From Cyanophora paradoxa (taxonomy: Eukaryota; Glaucocystophyceae; Cyanophorales; Cyanophoraceae): a DNA stretch of 64,000 nt. The DNA is taken from the NCBI GenBank assembly GCA_004431415.1, contig QPMI01000167.1:62001-126000 (forward strand), in the 5' to 3' direction. Shown here in pieces: positions 29,036 through 42,176 of this stretch; the first letter of the stretch is position 1, and every line of letters begins with the position of its first letter. The position numbers were made by a program, and so were the translations under genes. The notes below the pieces were generated by a model. That model saw only the letters and a program-made list of their open reading frames with translations. It was not told the DNA's origin and searched no databases.

Positions 29036-32000
29036 CTAGTTTGCGGCTGCTGCAGCGGCTGCCTGCGGGGCGCCGGGGGCGCCGCCAGGGGCCGGGTCGG
29101 ACTCGGCGACGGCGCCGGCAGGCTTGGGCTTGCGTTTGTTGCGGGCGCCCTTGGAGCCAGCCGCGCCCTCCGCCTTGGCCGCCTGCTGCCGCGCGCCGCC
29201 GCCATCGGCCGGGGCCCGCTGCTGGCGCTCGCCGCGCGGGGGCCCTTGGGGTGCCGTTGCTGCTGCTCGCTGCGGGGCGGGCGTCCTTGGGGGTCCCTGA
29301 GCTGGCAGTGCGGGGCCGCTGCTGGCCGGGGCGGGAGGGCGAGTGGCGGGGCGCGGCGTGGGGCGCGGCGGAGGAGGGGCGCCGAGAGCGCGGTGTGCCG
29401 GTGGAGACGAGGCTGCGGGAGGAGATCTGGGGCGAGCCCGGCGCCTCCTTCGGCGGCGGGGGCGGCGGCAGGGCGGCGGCGAGGGCGCCCCCGCGGCACA
29501 GCGTGCCCCACACGCTCCGCAGCTCGGTGAAGACCTGCCGCGCCCGTCGGCTCGGGGACGCAGGGGCGGGCGGGGCGGGGGCGACGCACGCGGGCCTGGC
29601 CGGCCTTGGTGAGGGTCCGGGCGACGTCGCTCTCCGCGAAGGGCTCCTCCACGCACGCCCGCCACAGCGACCAGCTGCTGCACCGCGTCTGGATCTTCCG
29701 CGCCGGGCCCCCGATCCGCACCGCGACTGCCCCGCCCCGCCCCCTCGCTCGCGAGCGTGCCGGGGCCGGGGCGGGGCATGGGGCGCGGACCGGCGTCGGT
29801 CTCGGGGGAGTACATGTAGCCGTAGTAGGCGAGGAACTGAAGGAAGAGGGAGCAGAGGGACTCGGTGTTCGCGCCGGCCTCGAAGCCGGGGACGGAGGCG
29901 GGGTCCGGGTTGAACGCCGGGGCCGGCCCGACGGGCGCCGTCGGGATGGCGGCGATGGCGCTCGCCCCCTGCAGGTTCGGCACCACCGGCGGGCTCACGC
30001 TGCCCCCGCCTCAGCGGCCCGAAGGGGGCCGGCGGGGCGGGGCGGGGCGGGGCGGGGCGGGGCGGGGCGTGCCTCTGGAGGAAGTTGACGGCCATGAGGG
30101 TCCAGGCGTAGTGGCTGAGGTCGCCCCCGAGGTTGCGCCGCTGGGCCAGCAGCTTCACGGCCGTCGCCAGGCCCCGCACCCGCGCGTCCGCCCGCGCGTA
30201 CGCCGCCAGCAGCGTCGTGCTCAGCAGCGCCGCCGACGCCGCCGCCGGCCCGCACACCGACACCTCCACCCCGATCCCCGACTCCGGGTCTGCCGCCCCG
30301 TCGGCCCCCGCACGCCGCCGGCGGCGCTGGCGGGGCCGGCGCACCGCGGAAGGTGAGGTGGGCGCGGCGCCCCATCTGCGCCGGCTTCACGGCCACGGCG
30401 TGGGCGATGGCGGGGCGCGTCATGAGGGCCCCGGCGAGCTGCGCGGGGGTGAGCGGGGGAAGCGGCGCGGGCCGGGGCGGGGGGCGCCTGGTGGAGGAAC
30501 TCGTCCTTGGTGGCGGCGTCGGGGGCGCCCTCGTGGGCCTCCACGAGGAGGTTGAGGTCCGAGCCGCGCCAGTGGAGGCCCGAGCCGGCGCTGCCCACCA
30601 CGCGCACCCCGGCCGAGCCGGCCAGCCCCTGCACCATCTCCCCGACCGCCCGCGCGATCCGGTGGAAGTGCGCCGGCGCCTCCGGCCCCGGGCCCTCCGC
30701 CGCCAGCAGCGCCGCCAGCTCCCCTGCAGCCGCCCCACCAGCTGCGCCCCGCCCGGTCAGGCCCCGCCCCGCCCCGCCCGCCCCGCAACGCCCCGCCCCG
30801 CGCACCTCTTGCGGCATCCCCGCCGGAAGACCCCGCGGCGCCGGCGGCGGGCCCGTCCCCGAGCCTGCCCCGCAAGCAAAAAGTCAGCCGCCGCGGCGAG
30901 CGCAGGATGCAGCGTGCGCGCAGACCCGAGGCGGCGGCGGCCGCGATGGCGATGGCGCCGTCAAAGGCGCTTGCAGGGTCGGGCGCCGCGACCGGAACCG
31001 GGATCATCGGGAGGAAGGTCGGCGTCTCGAGCAGCCCCGCCTGCGCGGCCGCCGGGGCGTCGCCGGCGCCCCGCCCGCGCCCCCCGCGGCCGGCATTTCC
31101 ACCCCTCCGGCCCGCGCCGTCGCCACGACGCTGCCCGCCTCGGCCTCCGTGCTGCACTTCCCCGTCGCCGGGCTGCATGCTGCAGCGGCGCGTGTCACCG
31201 GAGGTCAGGGTCTGCCTCGCGCCGCACGCTCGTACCCGGGGAGGGGCTGTGGGGGAAAGACCACGGCAGGAGCCCCCGGGAAGATAGGCGGACTCTGCAG
31301 AATCCCGCCCCCATAGCCGCCTGGCGGCACACCGGCGGCGATGAAGGCCCCTGGGAAGCCGCCTGCGCGCACGGGGCGGTCGGCTAGGTGTACCGCCGCG
31401 CGCAAGAGGGACACGGCGAACCGGGAGGGGGCGGGGCGGGAGGTTGCAGGCGGGCGAGGCCGTCCACAGTCGCCGAAGCCTGCGAGGCCACCAGCAGCAG
31501 CTCCTGCGCTGCGGCGTCAGGACCGCACCCAAAGAAAGAAAAAGGAGAGAACCTTAAGGAACTTCATCTTCAGGGCGTCGTCCATGGCCTTGGCGCTCTG
31601 GCGCCCACTGGAGCCACGGTAGCGCGAAGCGGTCCGCTTCATGTTCGCCAGCAGCTGCTTCGAGTTCTCGTCGAGCGACTGACATTTACGGAGTGCGATT
31701 AGCGCGACGGTTCGCTTTGCCGCAGCCGTGGCCGGCGGCTTTGCAGCTTCGGCGAGAGCGCACCCGCCATGAGATCATCCAGTCGAGCACAGTCAGAATG
31801 GAAGCGGTTGGCAACACAGCAAACAGTCGTTCGTCAAGAGCTAGAGAGTCGATAAGATCCGACAGGCACTGCCTCACGGCCGTCTCGCTCATGGTCCGCT
31901 CGCATGCGGAAGCGAGTAAGTGCTGGACACGCGCTTGAGGTGCGCTGATCGGCTTCTGCGCGCGTCTGTCGGATCGCCGCACGCTCCGAGAGGAGTCGTG

Positions 32001-32130
32001 AAACCAGAACGACGCGAACCTGAGGTGTGGTTTGTTTTGGCGCCGGGATGAAGACCGGCGCGTCTGCATGCAGCTGAAAGGCTCCATGCGGAGCCGCCGC
32101 GGGCGGAGCGCCGCCGGCGGCCGCTTCCAT
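29036..32130 (-). CDS. Cid1/TUTase-type terminal nucleotidyltransferase (non-canonical poly(A)/poly(U) polymerase) with PAM2-like motif
   Basis: The family adds A or U tails to RNA 3' ends. Core seen: helices LAALLAAEGPGPEAPAHFHR and IARAVGEMVQGLAG, then VRVVGSAGSGLHWRGSDLNL (G-S motif and first catalytic Asp), GIGVEVSVCGPAAASAALLS, AYARADARVRGLATAVKLLA, GGDLSHYAWTLMAVNFLQR and VSPPVVPNLQ. The PAP-associated domain follows (ESLCSLFLQFLAYYGYMY, then SWSLWRACVEEPFAESDVAR). A Lys/Pro/Ala-rich tail ends at 29036-29038. The second catalytic acid is Asn (SDLN instead of SDLD), so activity is in doubt. The proposed first exon at the ATG (complement of 32128-32130) contains FQLHADAPVFIPAPKQ, which aligns with the PABP-binding PAM2 motif. 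Exons between 31500 and 32050 (for example CLSDLIDSLALDERLFAVLP) could not be phased with certainty. Confidence 0.75.
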
Positions 32131-32792
32131 CTCCTTTTGGGGGGGTATACGTAGAAGTTTAAAAGCTGGTCGTGCATGCAAAAACTGCTGCATGCGCTGG
32201 ATCAAAATGCCGATCGTCTCTATATATATTATCTGTTGACGCAGATTGTTGCGGCGGCAGCGGCAGCGGGGCCGCGTGGGGCAGGTGTACATGTAGGACC
32301 GCGGCCGCCGGCGCCGGCGCGGGAGCCCGCCGCGGCGGCCGGAGGTACCGGTGTACGTACGTAAATATACCTCCCGCCCTCCCCGAGAGTCCTCAATTGC
32401 AAGGGGGCCTTTCCGTGCTGGGCCGACGTCGACGTCGACCGAACTTCGGAAGCTGCGCGTGCTCCGGTCCGGCGGTGGATGGCGGGCTGGGCACTCCTCG
32501 TGGTCCAGTACTAGTCCCACCGTGGCACGAACTGGAGCTCCAAAGTTGAAATCCGTCGAGTTGTAGTCGTTCTGTCTGCCGCAGTGCAGCTGCAGCCCTG
32601 TACGTATGTTTCTCGAAGTGCAAAGGCCAAGTTCCCGAAGCAATTCTAGCCTAGCAGATCTACTTCTAGCATGCAAGAACTCAATACGCTGTGACAAGCG
32701 AGCATGCGCAGCATGACTAATCTGTGCGGCCGCGACACGCCCAGATAACTAGCTCTAGCCGAATATCGATATCTATGTGAAACAAGGGCGCC
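32131..32792. other. Spacer carrying a diverged copy of dispersed repeat A
   Basis: No gene is supported. The left part has TATATATAT and GTACGTACGTAAATATA simple sequence. The right part (about 32391-32623) is a diverged copy of repeat A described at 37919 and 61807. Confidence 0.55.
32391..32623 (+). repeat. Dispersed repeat A, diverged partial copy (A3)
   Basis: It shares with the copies at 37919-38365 and 61807-62223 the ordered landmarks AAGGGGGCCTTTCCGTGCT, CGGTGGATGGCGGGCTGGGC, CTCGTGGTCCA, GAACTGGAGC.CCAAAGTTGA, ATCCGTC, TTCTGTCTGC and GTTTCTCGAAGT. It carries extra GTCGAC and CTAGTACTAG insertions. Confidence 0.75.
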
Positions 32793-34245
32793 CTAGCCGT
32801 CGATGTTGATGTTGATGTGGAGATAGAGAGGCTTGGAGGTGAACAGGGAGAGCTTGTTCTGCTTGCGTGTGGGCACCATGGGCTTGGTGTACCTTCGCGC
32901 GAGGCTCGGGGGCGGGATTGGCGGGGAGGGCGGGCCACGGGGCGCGCGCGCACAGCTCGAGGACCATGGGCCCCTGCTTGAGTTCGGACTTCTCGACGAA
33001 GCTCCAGCAGCGCACGGAGTTCTTCTTCTTCTTCGCCTTCCAGTGCTTGAACTCGAACACGATCGCTGCTCCTGCGCATGCCCTGCCACGTCACCGCGCG
33101 CCTTCCGTGCAGGGCAGCCGGGGGCACCGTTCGGGAGCTTGTCAAAAGGCGTCTGTATCTGCACTGCTGTCCCGAAAATGACCTGCGAGCTGGGTGAGAG
33201 GGCGCAGCGGGGCGGGTGGGGCGGGGGGGGCGGGGGAGGGGGGCGCGGACGTAGTCGGGCTTGCGCATGGTGGATATCGGCGTGTCCTGGTGGTTCTCCA
33301 CAGCCATCCCCTGGGAATCTGCACGCCGCGCCCGCCGTGAGGGGCCCCGGCGCGCCCGGGGCGGGGCGCGCCGAGCGCGCGCAGTGCGGCGGCGCACCGA
33401 GGACGGAGACGGTGATGAAGGGGTCCACGTACTCGTGGTAGTCCTTCAGCCCGATCCGATCGATCTCCACCACGATCCCCCGCTGTGCCGGCGCCGCTGG
33501 CGCGCTCGACCCCGCCGCGGGCCGCGCGGCCGGCGTCTGCACTGGGATCGGAGCCGCCGGCCTGGGCGCTGCAGCGCGGGCCGGGGCCTGCTGGGCCGCA
33601 GCTCTCGCCTCTGGAGCAGCTACCGCTGCAGCCTGTCGTTGCACAGGCAGGCGCGTCGGCGTGTGCAGCGTGGAGTCCACGCCCGGCGGCGCCTCGCCTT
33701 CGATCACTGTTGGCTGCCTCCTGCGCGCGGCGTCGGTGTGCGCCGCACCACCGCGGCGCCACAGTGGATGTGCTCACTCGAACTCGAGCTTTGCTTGCGC
33801 AAATGGACCCAGATCGACAGGGAAGTCGACGGGGCGGTCTGTGAAGAGCTTGGGGAAGACGGGTTTCAGTCTCTTCACCTGCACCGCGGGGACTCAGTTC
33901 GTAGCTTGCATGAAAACCAAGAGACGAACGTGGTCAAGTGTGATGCCCGGCGACGTTGTGGCCTTGATGGCCTTGCTCCTCAGCTCCAGCGTCAGCGCGA
34001 GCTTCATAAGGAGCTGCCGCTGCTCCGTGGTGATGCTCATGCTGGATGCACTGTCCGATATCGTCATTGCAAGCAGGTGGTATCCTTCCGTGGCCTGCGC
34101 GCGTCCCTGCCAGTGAACAATCCGAGCGGCGCGGCCGAGGACACCTCGAGCGGACCTCCTCGATCTGGCCCCATGTGTCAGCCTCCAGACACTCCTCATA
34201 CGCCTGCGTCCAGCGCCTCTTGAGCGCGTCAATGTCGACGCTCAT
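32793..34245 (-). CDS. AIDA: AIDA homologue (axin interactor, dorsalization-associated) with C-terminal C2 domain
   Basis: The ATG (complement of 34243-34245) gives MSVDIDALKRRWTQAYEECL, then EADTWGQIEEV, which matches the AIDA N-terminus (LLQRWG..F.....SWGQL). Helices follow (ITTEQRQLLMKLALTLELRS, KAIKATTSPGITLDHVRLLV), then VKRLKPVFPKLFTDRPVDFP, then a Pro/Ala/Gln-rich linker. The C-terminal C2/AIDA domain is strongly conserved: VVEIDRIGLKDYHEYVDPFI, TVSVL, VENHQDTPISTMRKPDYV, VQIQTPFDKLPNGA, VFEFKHWKAKKKKNSVRCWS, FVEKSELKQGPMVLELC and FTSKPLYLHININIDG to the stop at 32793-32795. Vertebrate AIDA binds Axin and phosphoinositides and has been tied to ER-associated degradation; the algal role is unknown. 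It is head to head with CFAP91, 172 bp between start codons, so co-expression is plausible. Confidence 0.88.
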
Positions 34246-34417
34246 GCCGCTGCCCGAGCTCCTCACAGAGCACGCTGGGCTCTCGCAGACTTTTGATCGA
34301 TCAGGGAGGTTCGAGAGCGCCTCGCCGGCGCTGTCAGCACTCACAACGTGCGCCCGTCTTTTTTCGCAGCGGGGTAGAGTGAAACACGGTTTTGGTGCCC
34401 GCGAAGGATCCTTCGCG

Positions 34418-37545
<3,128 letters not shown>

Positions 37546-37742
37546 CGGCCCCGCCTTCCGCCCCCGCCTGTACGTACCTTGACCATGAACCCAGCGCAAT
37601 GGCAGTGAGAGCGTGAAAGGCTTGATTTAGAGCAGCAAGCTGGACACTGCAGCAGGTTGCTGCAACTGCAGCTGCAGCCAGCTACTTTTTCGACTAGCAC
37701 TTCACTCTGTAGCTATAGCAGTGTGGGCCCACTGCAGGCCCT

Positions 37743-37913
37743 GCGTAACACACAAAAGCCGCTAGCGCTGCGCGTTCATGGGGAAGCGCGCCCAGCCCTG
37801 CCTAATCGCTGCGCACTCGGCTGCGCGCCGCGCTGCTCTTTGCTAAAATCGGTCGCGCGGCTCGTTCTGTTCTGTTATGGCGCCGCCACGCCGTGATCTA
37901 TGGCGCCGCCACG
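37743..37913 (+). repeat. Dispersed repeat B, copy 1
   Basis: It begins CGTAACACACAAAAGCCGCT and continues GCGCGTTCATGGGGAAGCGC to CTCGTTCTGTTCTGTTATGG. The second copy is at 42147-42284, nearly identical apart from small insertions (TAGCGC, TGCTCTTTG). At the right end TATGGCGCCGCCACGCCGTG is itself tandemly repeated twice. Confidence 0.8.
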
Positions 37914-37918
37914 CCGTG

Positions 37919-38365
37919 AGCCGCCTCCCGTGGCGCCGTGTCGGGTGCGAAGTTGTAATTTGTTTTGATCTAGAGATCAAATCCTGCATGCCTAGGCCTG
38001 CAGCTGTGATCGTGCACGTGCACGTGACCTGACATTGCCGCCTTGCGCATGCGCAGGCTCCCCCCCGCGGGCACCTTCCGCCCGCGGCGGGCCGTCGCCT
38101 CCCGATCCACCGGTGCTGCAATCTTCGGCACTCCACCTAGGTGCCGGGGGGGGAGTACTCCCCGGGCCCTCCCTCAAGGGGGCCTTTAATTTCGAATTCA
38201 GTGCTCGGCCGACCGAATTCGAAGCCGCTCCGGATCCGGCGGTGGATGGCGGGCTGGGCGCCCCTCGTGGTCCAATCCCACGAACTGGAGCCCCAAAGTT
38301 GAGATCCGTCTATAGCTAGCTTGTAGACGTTCTGTCTGCAGTCTGCATGTTTCTCGAAGTACACT
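37919..38365 (+). repeat. Dispersed repeat A, copy 1
   Basis: About 445 bp, closely matching 61807-62223. Shared landmarks in order: CCTCCCGTGGCGCCGTGTCG, TTTTGATCTAGAGATCAAAT, GACATTGCCGCCTTGCGCAT, GGGCACCTTCCGCCCGCGGC, GGTGCTGCAATCTTCGGCAC, AAGGGGGCCTTT, GGTGGATGGCGGGC, CGTGGTCCAATCCCACGAAC and TTTCTCGAAGTACACTG. No long ORF or terminal inverted repeats are seen, so it may be a non-autonomous element. It carries small indels against copy 2. Confidence 0.85.
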
Positions 38366-38476
38366 GCAGGCCCAGTGGGTACACGGATACTTTGATCTGG
38401 CCGTGTGGCTGTAGGGTGCCCCGGCCCAGCCCGGTCTTCGACAGTGCTTCTCGTCGTGGCAGCGCCGCGCCGGGGA

Positions 38477-40720
38477 ATGCAAAGCACGTTTTTTGCGGTC
38501 CTTCCTCCGACGCCGCGCGTTGCGGACGTGAGCTTCAAACGATCCAGTGAGCATCTACGCGGTCATTCGACAGTACTAGCGTCCGACCCCGCCTGCCGCG
38601 TGGACGGCCGTAATGAACGATTCCGGCCACTTTCCAGCCCCGAGCCTGCCGCAGCGTTTCTAAGGAATGAACGTTGCCCGCGATTATCCGGAGAGGCTCG
38701 GTTACCGGGATCGTGCCTCGGGCTCGTCAGTATGAGCAGACGGTCTCTGGATCGATTACACCGCAATGGATCGCCCTCCGGCGATGGCCCGTCATGCACA
38801 CGGGCCTGGATGATGTCCCCGCTTTCATGGTTCGGGCCGCCCCTCGTCAGCAGCGTTCGCCGCAGGGGGGCGTCCACCCAGACAGAGCTTCGCATCGCCC
38901 GAGCGTTTCAGGCCTACAGGAGGCGCTCCTCGTGCGAAACAACGTACGAATTCATATCAGCGAAGGCGCCGCACGTGTTCCTGCTCGAGCCGGTGCTCAT
39001 CACTCTGATCGAGTTCGGCCTCGCGCTGGGGAGCGAGATCGTCGTGGCCCTCGCCTCGAACATGCGCTCGCGGAGGGGCAAGAAGCAGAACGGCCCTCCC
39101 TCGCCGGCGTCCCTCCTGCTCGCCCCTCTCCACACGGTCCGCCCCTGCCGTGCGGTGCCCCGCCCGCCCGCCCAACCGGGGCCGGCAGGGGGCCATCGCC
39201 GCACTCTTCATCGGGTTCTCGCGTCTGCTCAACCCGAGCCCGCCGTGCTCCCTCGGGCTGCGCCCATCCGGGGCCACGCCGCCCATCCTGGCGGTGTCCT
39301 TCCTGCGGGGGCGGGGCCCGCCGCACGCGAGCCGGCCGGTCGTGCTCTGGGCCTTCTGCTGCGCCCTGCTCTTCCTCGACACCGCCCGGGCCCGCTTCCG
39401 CACCGACCTCCTCTCCAAGTCCGACCCCGCCGCCCTCGACGCCGCTCCCGCCCGGCCCCGCTCCTCCGGTGCCCGCCCGTCGCCCCCGGGCGACCGCGCG
39501 TGCCGACCGCGCGCAGACGTGCATCCGGCGCTGGCGGTGCTGGCTTTGGCGCGGTGCGGACCGTCCGCGGGCGCGGGGGGTTGCGGGAGCGTAACCGCCG
39601 CGCGGGGCTTAAGGGCGGGGCGGGGCGGCAGGTCGCCGCTGGAGCTGGCGCCGGCGCTCTTCTCGAGCTGCGTGGCGGCGCCGCTGGTGGAGGAGTACTA
39701 CTACCGGCGGGTGCTGATGGAGCGCTTCGCCGCCGTGACGCGCTCCTGGGCCCTCGCCTCCGCCGCCTCCGCCCTCCTCTTCGGCCTCGCCCACACCACC
39801 CGCGGTGCCCCCGCCCCCGGCCCCGCCCCCCGCCGCCCCGCCCGCCCTCACGCCCCGCCCCGCCAGGCGCCGTCACCCAGTGGGAGTACCGCCTCGCCGC
39901 CTCCCTCGGTCCGCCCCTCCAGCCGCCCCCGCGGGGCGCCGGCGTGACGCGCCGCCAGCGGCGGACGAGCTGCGCAGCCGGCAGGCGGCGCTGCGAGACC
40001 GGCTCGCCGTGCTCGACGCCTACGGGCGCTCCGACTGGCAGGGGCTGTGGGCGGCGGTGGCGGCGGCGCACGCGGCGGGGCGCGGGGCGGGGCTCGCGGT
40101 GGGCAGCGAGCTGCACGACCTCCTCGCGCAGCGCCTGCACGCCCTCGAGGAGCGCCAGCGCGCCGCCGCCGCCCGGGCGCTGCCGGCGCCGCCGCCGCCG
40201 CCGCCGCGGGGCCGCCCGCGAGGAGCTCCTCTCCCTCCTCGGCAAGGTGCGGCCGCCGGCGCGGGCGGCGGGAGGCGGGGGCGGGCGGGGCTCGCTGACG
40301 GCGGGCCAGCTGCGGCCGGAGGGGCTGGAGGGGCGCTGGGGACGCTGGACGCGGAGGCGATCGAGGCGGCACGGGAGGCGACGCGGGGCGAGCTCGACGA
40401 GGCCGTCGCCGCCCTCGCTGACCTCGACGCCGCCCGCTCCCGCTCCCGCGAGCAGTCCGCCCGCCCCGCCCCGCCCCGCCCCGCCGCGCCGCGTGCGGGG
40501 CCGGGGCCGAGGCGGGGGGCGGGGCAGGTCCGGGGTGGGGACGCTGCTCGGGGGCGCCTCGCGGTACCTGCCGCTGGCGGCGCTCCTCTCGGCGGGCTAC
40601 CTCGTCACCGGCGGCCGCCTCGCCCTCCCCTTCGCCGTCCACGCCCTCTACAACGCCCTCGTCTGCGCCAAGTGGCTCGCCTGCCTCCGCGCCGCCCCCG
40701 CCCCCGACCCGCCCCGCTAG
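38477..40720 (+). CDS. CPBP (CaaX protease/bacteriocin-processing, Rce1/Abi) intramembrane protease
   Basis: CPBP proteins are multi-span glutamic-type intramembrane proteases. All three motifs are present: VEEYYYRRVLMERF (EExxxR), ALLFGLAHTT (FxxxH) and HALYNALV (HxxxN). Upstream exons give hydrophobic helices (FLLEPVLITLIEFGLALGSE; GAIAALFIGFSRLLNP; VVLWAFCCALLFLDTARARF). The C-terminal helix YLPLAALLSAGYLVTGG precedes motif 3, and the stop is at 40718-40720. Between motifs 2 and 3, normally close together, lies roughly 200 residues of charged helix (LRSRQAALRDRLAVLDAYGR, ELHDLLAQRLHALEERQRAA, AIEAAREATRGELDEAVAAL), an unusual insertion. The start is uncertain: the ATG at 38477 (MQSTFFAVLPPTPRVADVSF) would give an Arg/Ser-rich plastid-type leader, and the ATG at 38732 is the next in frame. 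Eukaryotic members include Rce1 (ER prenyl-protein processing) and plastid forms. Confidence 0.8.
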   Translation: MQSTFFAVLPPTPRVADVSFKRSSEHLRGHSTVLASDPACRVDGRNERFRPLSSPEPAAAFLRNERCPRLSGEARLPGSCLGLVSMSRRSLDRLHRNGSPSGDGPSCTRAWMMSPLSWFGPPLVSSVRRRGASTQTELRIARAFQAYRRRSSCETTYEFISAKAPHVFLLEPVLITLIEFGLALGSEIVVALASNMRSRRGKKQNGPPSPASLLLAPLHTVRPCRAVPRPPAQPGPAGGHRRTLHRVLASAQPEPAVLPRAAPIRGHAAHPGGVLPAGAGPAAREPAGRALGLLLRPALPRHRPGPLPHRPPLQVRPRRPRRRSRPAPLLRCPPVAPGRPRVPTARRRASGAGGAGFGAVRTVRGRGGLRERNRRAGLKGGAGRQVAAGAGAGALLELRGGAAGGGVLLPAGADGALRRRDALLGPRLRRLRPPLRPRPHHPRCPRPRPRPPPPRPPSRPAPPGAVTQWEYRLAASLGPPLQPPPRGAGVTRRQRRTSCAAGRRRCETGSPCSTPTGAPTGRGCGRRWRRRTRRGAGRGSRWAASCTTSSRSACTPSRSASAPPPPGRCRRRRRRRRGAAREELLSLLGKVRPPARAAGGGGGRGSLTAGQLRPEGLEGRWGRWTRRRSRRHGRRRGASSTRPSPPSLTSTPPAPAPASSPPAPPRPAPPRRVRGRGRGGGRGRSGVGTLLGGASRYLPLAALLSAGYLVTGGRLALPFAVHALYNALVCAKWLACLRAAPAPDPPR

Positions 40721-41140
40721 CACCACCCTCCACCCTCCTCCCCTTTCCCCACCCTCTTCTCCTCTTCGCTCCCCATGGCCACCTGCCACCCGCCAGTTTG
40801 CACAGTGTATTTGTCGTTTCGTTTTTGAGCGTGTCTGTCCTTTTCCCGAATCGAGCGCTGTATCGCACGCTGTATACGTACGTGTACTTTCCATGCAGCT
40901 GCAGCTGTACCATCACAATTTGATCGAACCGTAGCTGAAGTGCTGGCATGCGCATGCGTGCTCTTACACCATATATGTGCAATCCCAGTCTCCAACACCC
41001 GGCCCGTGCCCCAATTGAAATCAATCGATCTCCGAGTCCTGGTCATGAATACCTGAATGCAGAGCGCAGTGCGGGCTCGCTGAGCTCCAAGCCTCGGAGT
41101 GCCGGAGGGCGAGCGCCTTCTCAACGAGACCTCGTTTTAT
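40721..41140. other. Convergent intergenic region
   Basis: No gene is supported. A C/T-rich beginning (40725-40780) is followed by T-rich sequence typical of a 3' untranslated region, GTATACGTACGTGTAC palindromic sequence at about 40870, and CATGCGCATGCG at about 40947. Confidence 0.4.
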
Positions 41141-42176
41141 TCAACTGCAGGTGCTCTTGAAGACACAGCGGCCCGAGGCGTCGCAGACCTTCTTCTTCGG
41201 GCAGCTGTGCTGCTGCTGCTGCTGCTGGTGGTGGGCCTGCGGCTTCTGGTGGTGCCCGGCGCGTTGCTGCCCGTGCCCGCTGCGCCCCCCGTGGCCCGCG
41301 TGGCCGTGCGGGTGGCCGCCCCCCCCGGGGAAGCCCCCAAAGCCGCCTGCGCCAGCGCCGTCAGCGCCGGCTCGCTGAGTAGGGAGGTCGGGGGCACAGG
41401 GCTGCGCACCTCCTCCGCCACCGCCCCCGAAGTTCATCCTAAAGCCGCCTCCCTGGCCGCCGCCCATGCCGCCGAACATTTGCGAGAAGATGTCCTGCGC
41501 CCCGCGCCCCGCGGGTCAGCCCGCGGCGGACGGTCGCAGCCGCGCTGCGCCCGAGTCGGGGGCGGGCCTCCATGTTCACGCGGGAGCCGCCGCCGGCGCC
41601 GAAGGGGTTGGCGCCGGGCCCGTGGCCGGCCTCCTGGGCCCTGACGCCCTCCTCGCCGGCGGCGTCGTAGGCCTCGCGCTTCTTCGCGTCCGAGAGGACG
41701 TCGTACGCGTAGCTGATATCCTTGAACTTCTCTTCAGCCTGCTTGCTCGGATTTTTGTCCTGCCCCATGGCCACGCCCCGCCCTCAGTGCCCGCGCGCCG
41801 GACCGCCCTCGCCCCTGAGCGCGCGGGGCCGGACCGGGTGGTACTTGAGGGAGAGCTTGCGGAAGGCCTTCGCGATGTCGCGGTTCGATGCCGTTTTGTC
41901 CACCCCGAGGATCCCGTACAGGTCCCGCGACGGCTTCGGCTTCGGCGCCGCCCGCTGATGGTGCTGGTGCGCGCGCTGCCCGCCGCCAAACCCGCCGAAA
42001 CCACCGCCTGCACAGAGGGGTCAGACAGACAGCTACTAGGGCTAGTCCAGATGTCGTTGGTCGTGTCTGAAATGCACACCAGGGAAGCCGCCGAATCCGC
42101 CACCGAAGAACGCGTGCGCCGATGCGCAGCACGCGACGAGAAGTATCGTAACACACAAAAGCCGCTGCGCGTTCAT
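41141..42176 (-). CDS. Secretory-pathway DnaJ/Hsp40 with Gly/His-rich region and Cys-rich C-terminus
   Basis: The ATG (complement of 42174-42176) opens [20 protein letters not shown], a clear signal peptide. A Phe/Gly region follows ([20 protein letters not shown]), then the J domain: [31 protein letters not shown] joined across an intron to [20 protein letters not shown] and [23 protein letters not shown] is intact. Then come [20 protein letters not shown], a Gly/His/Gln-rich stretch ([20 protein letters not shown]) and a Cys-rich end [20 protein letters not shown] with the stop at 41141-41143. Expected to act as an ER-luminal co-chaperone of BiP, like ERdj3/ERdj4 types. The start codon and first signal-peptide residues lie inside a copy of repeat B. 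The gene is head to head with the RING gene. Confidence 0.8.

Larger units (their letters stand above)
37546..38476. other. Spacer composed mostly of dispersed repeats B and A
   Basis: No gene is supported. About 200 bp of 3' flank with CTGCAGCTGCAG-type palindromes is followed by repeat B (37743-37913) and repeat A (37919-38365), and then the 5' flank of the CPBP protease gene. Confidence 0.6.
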
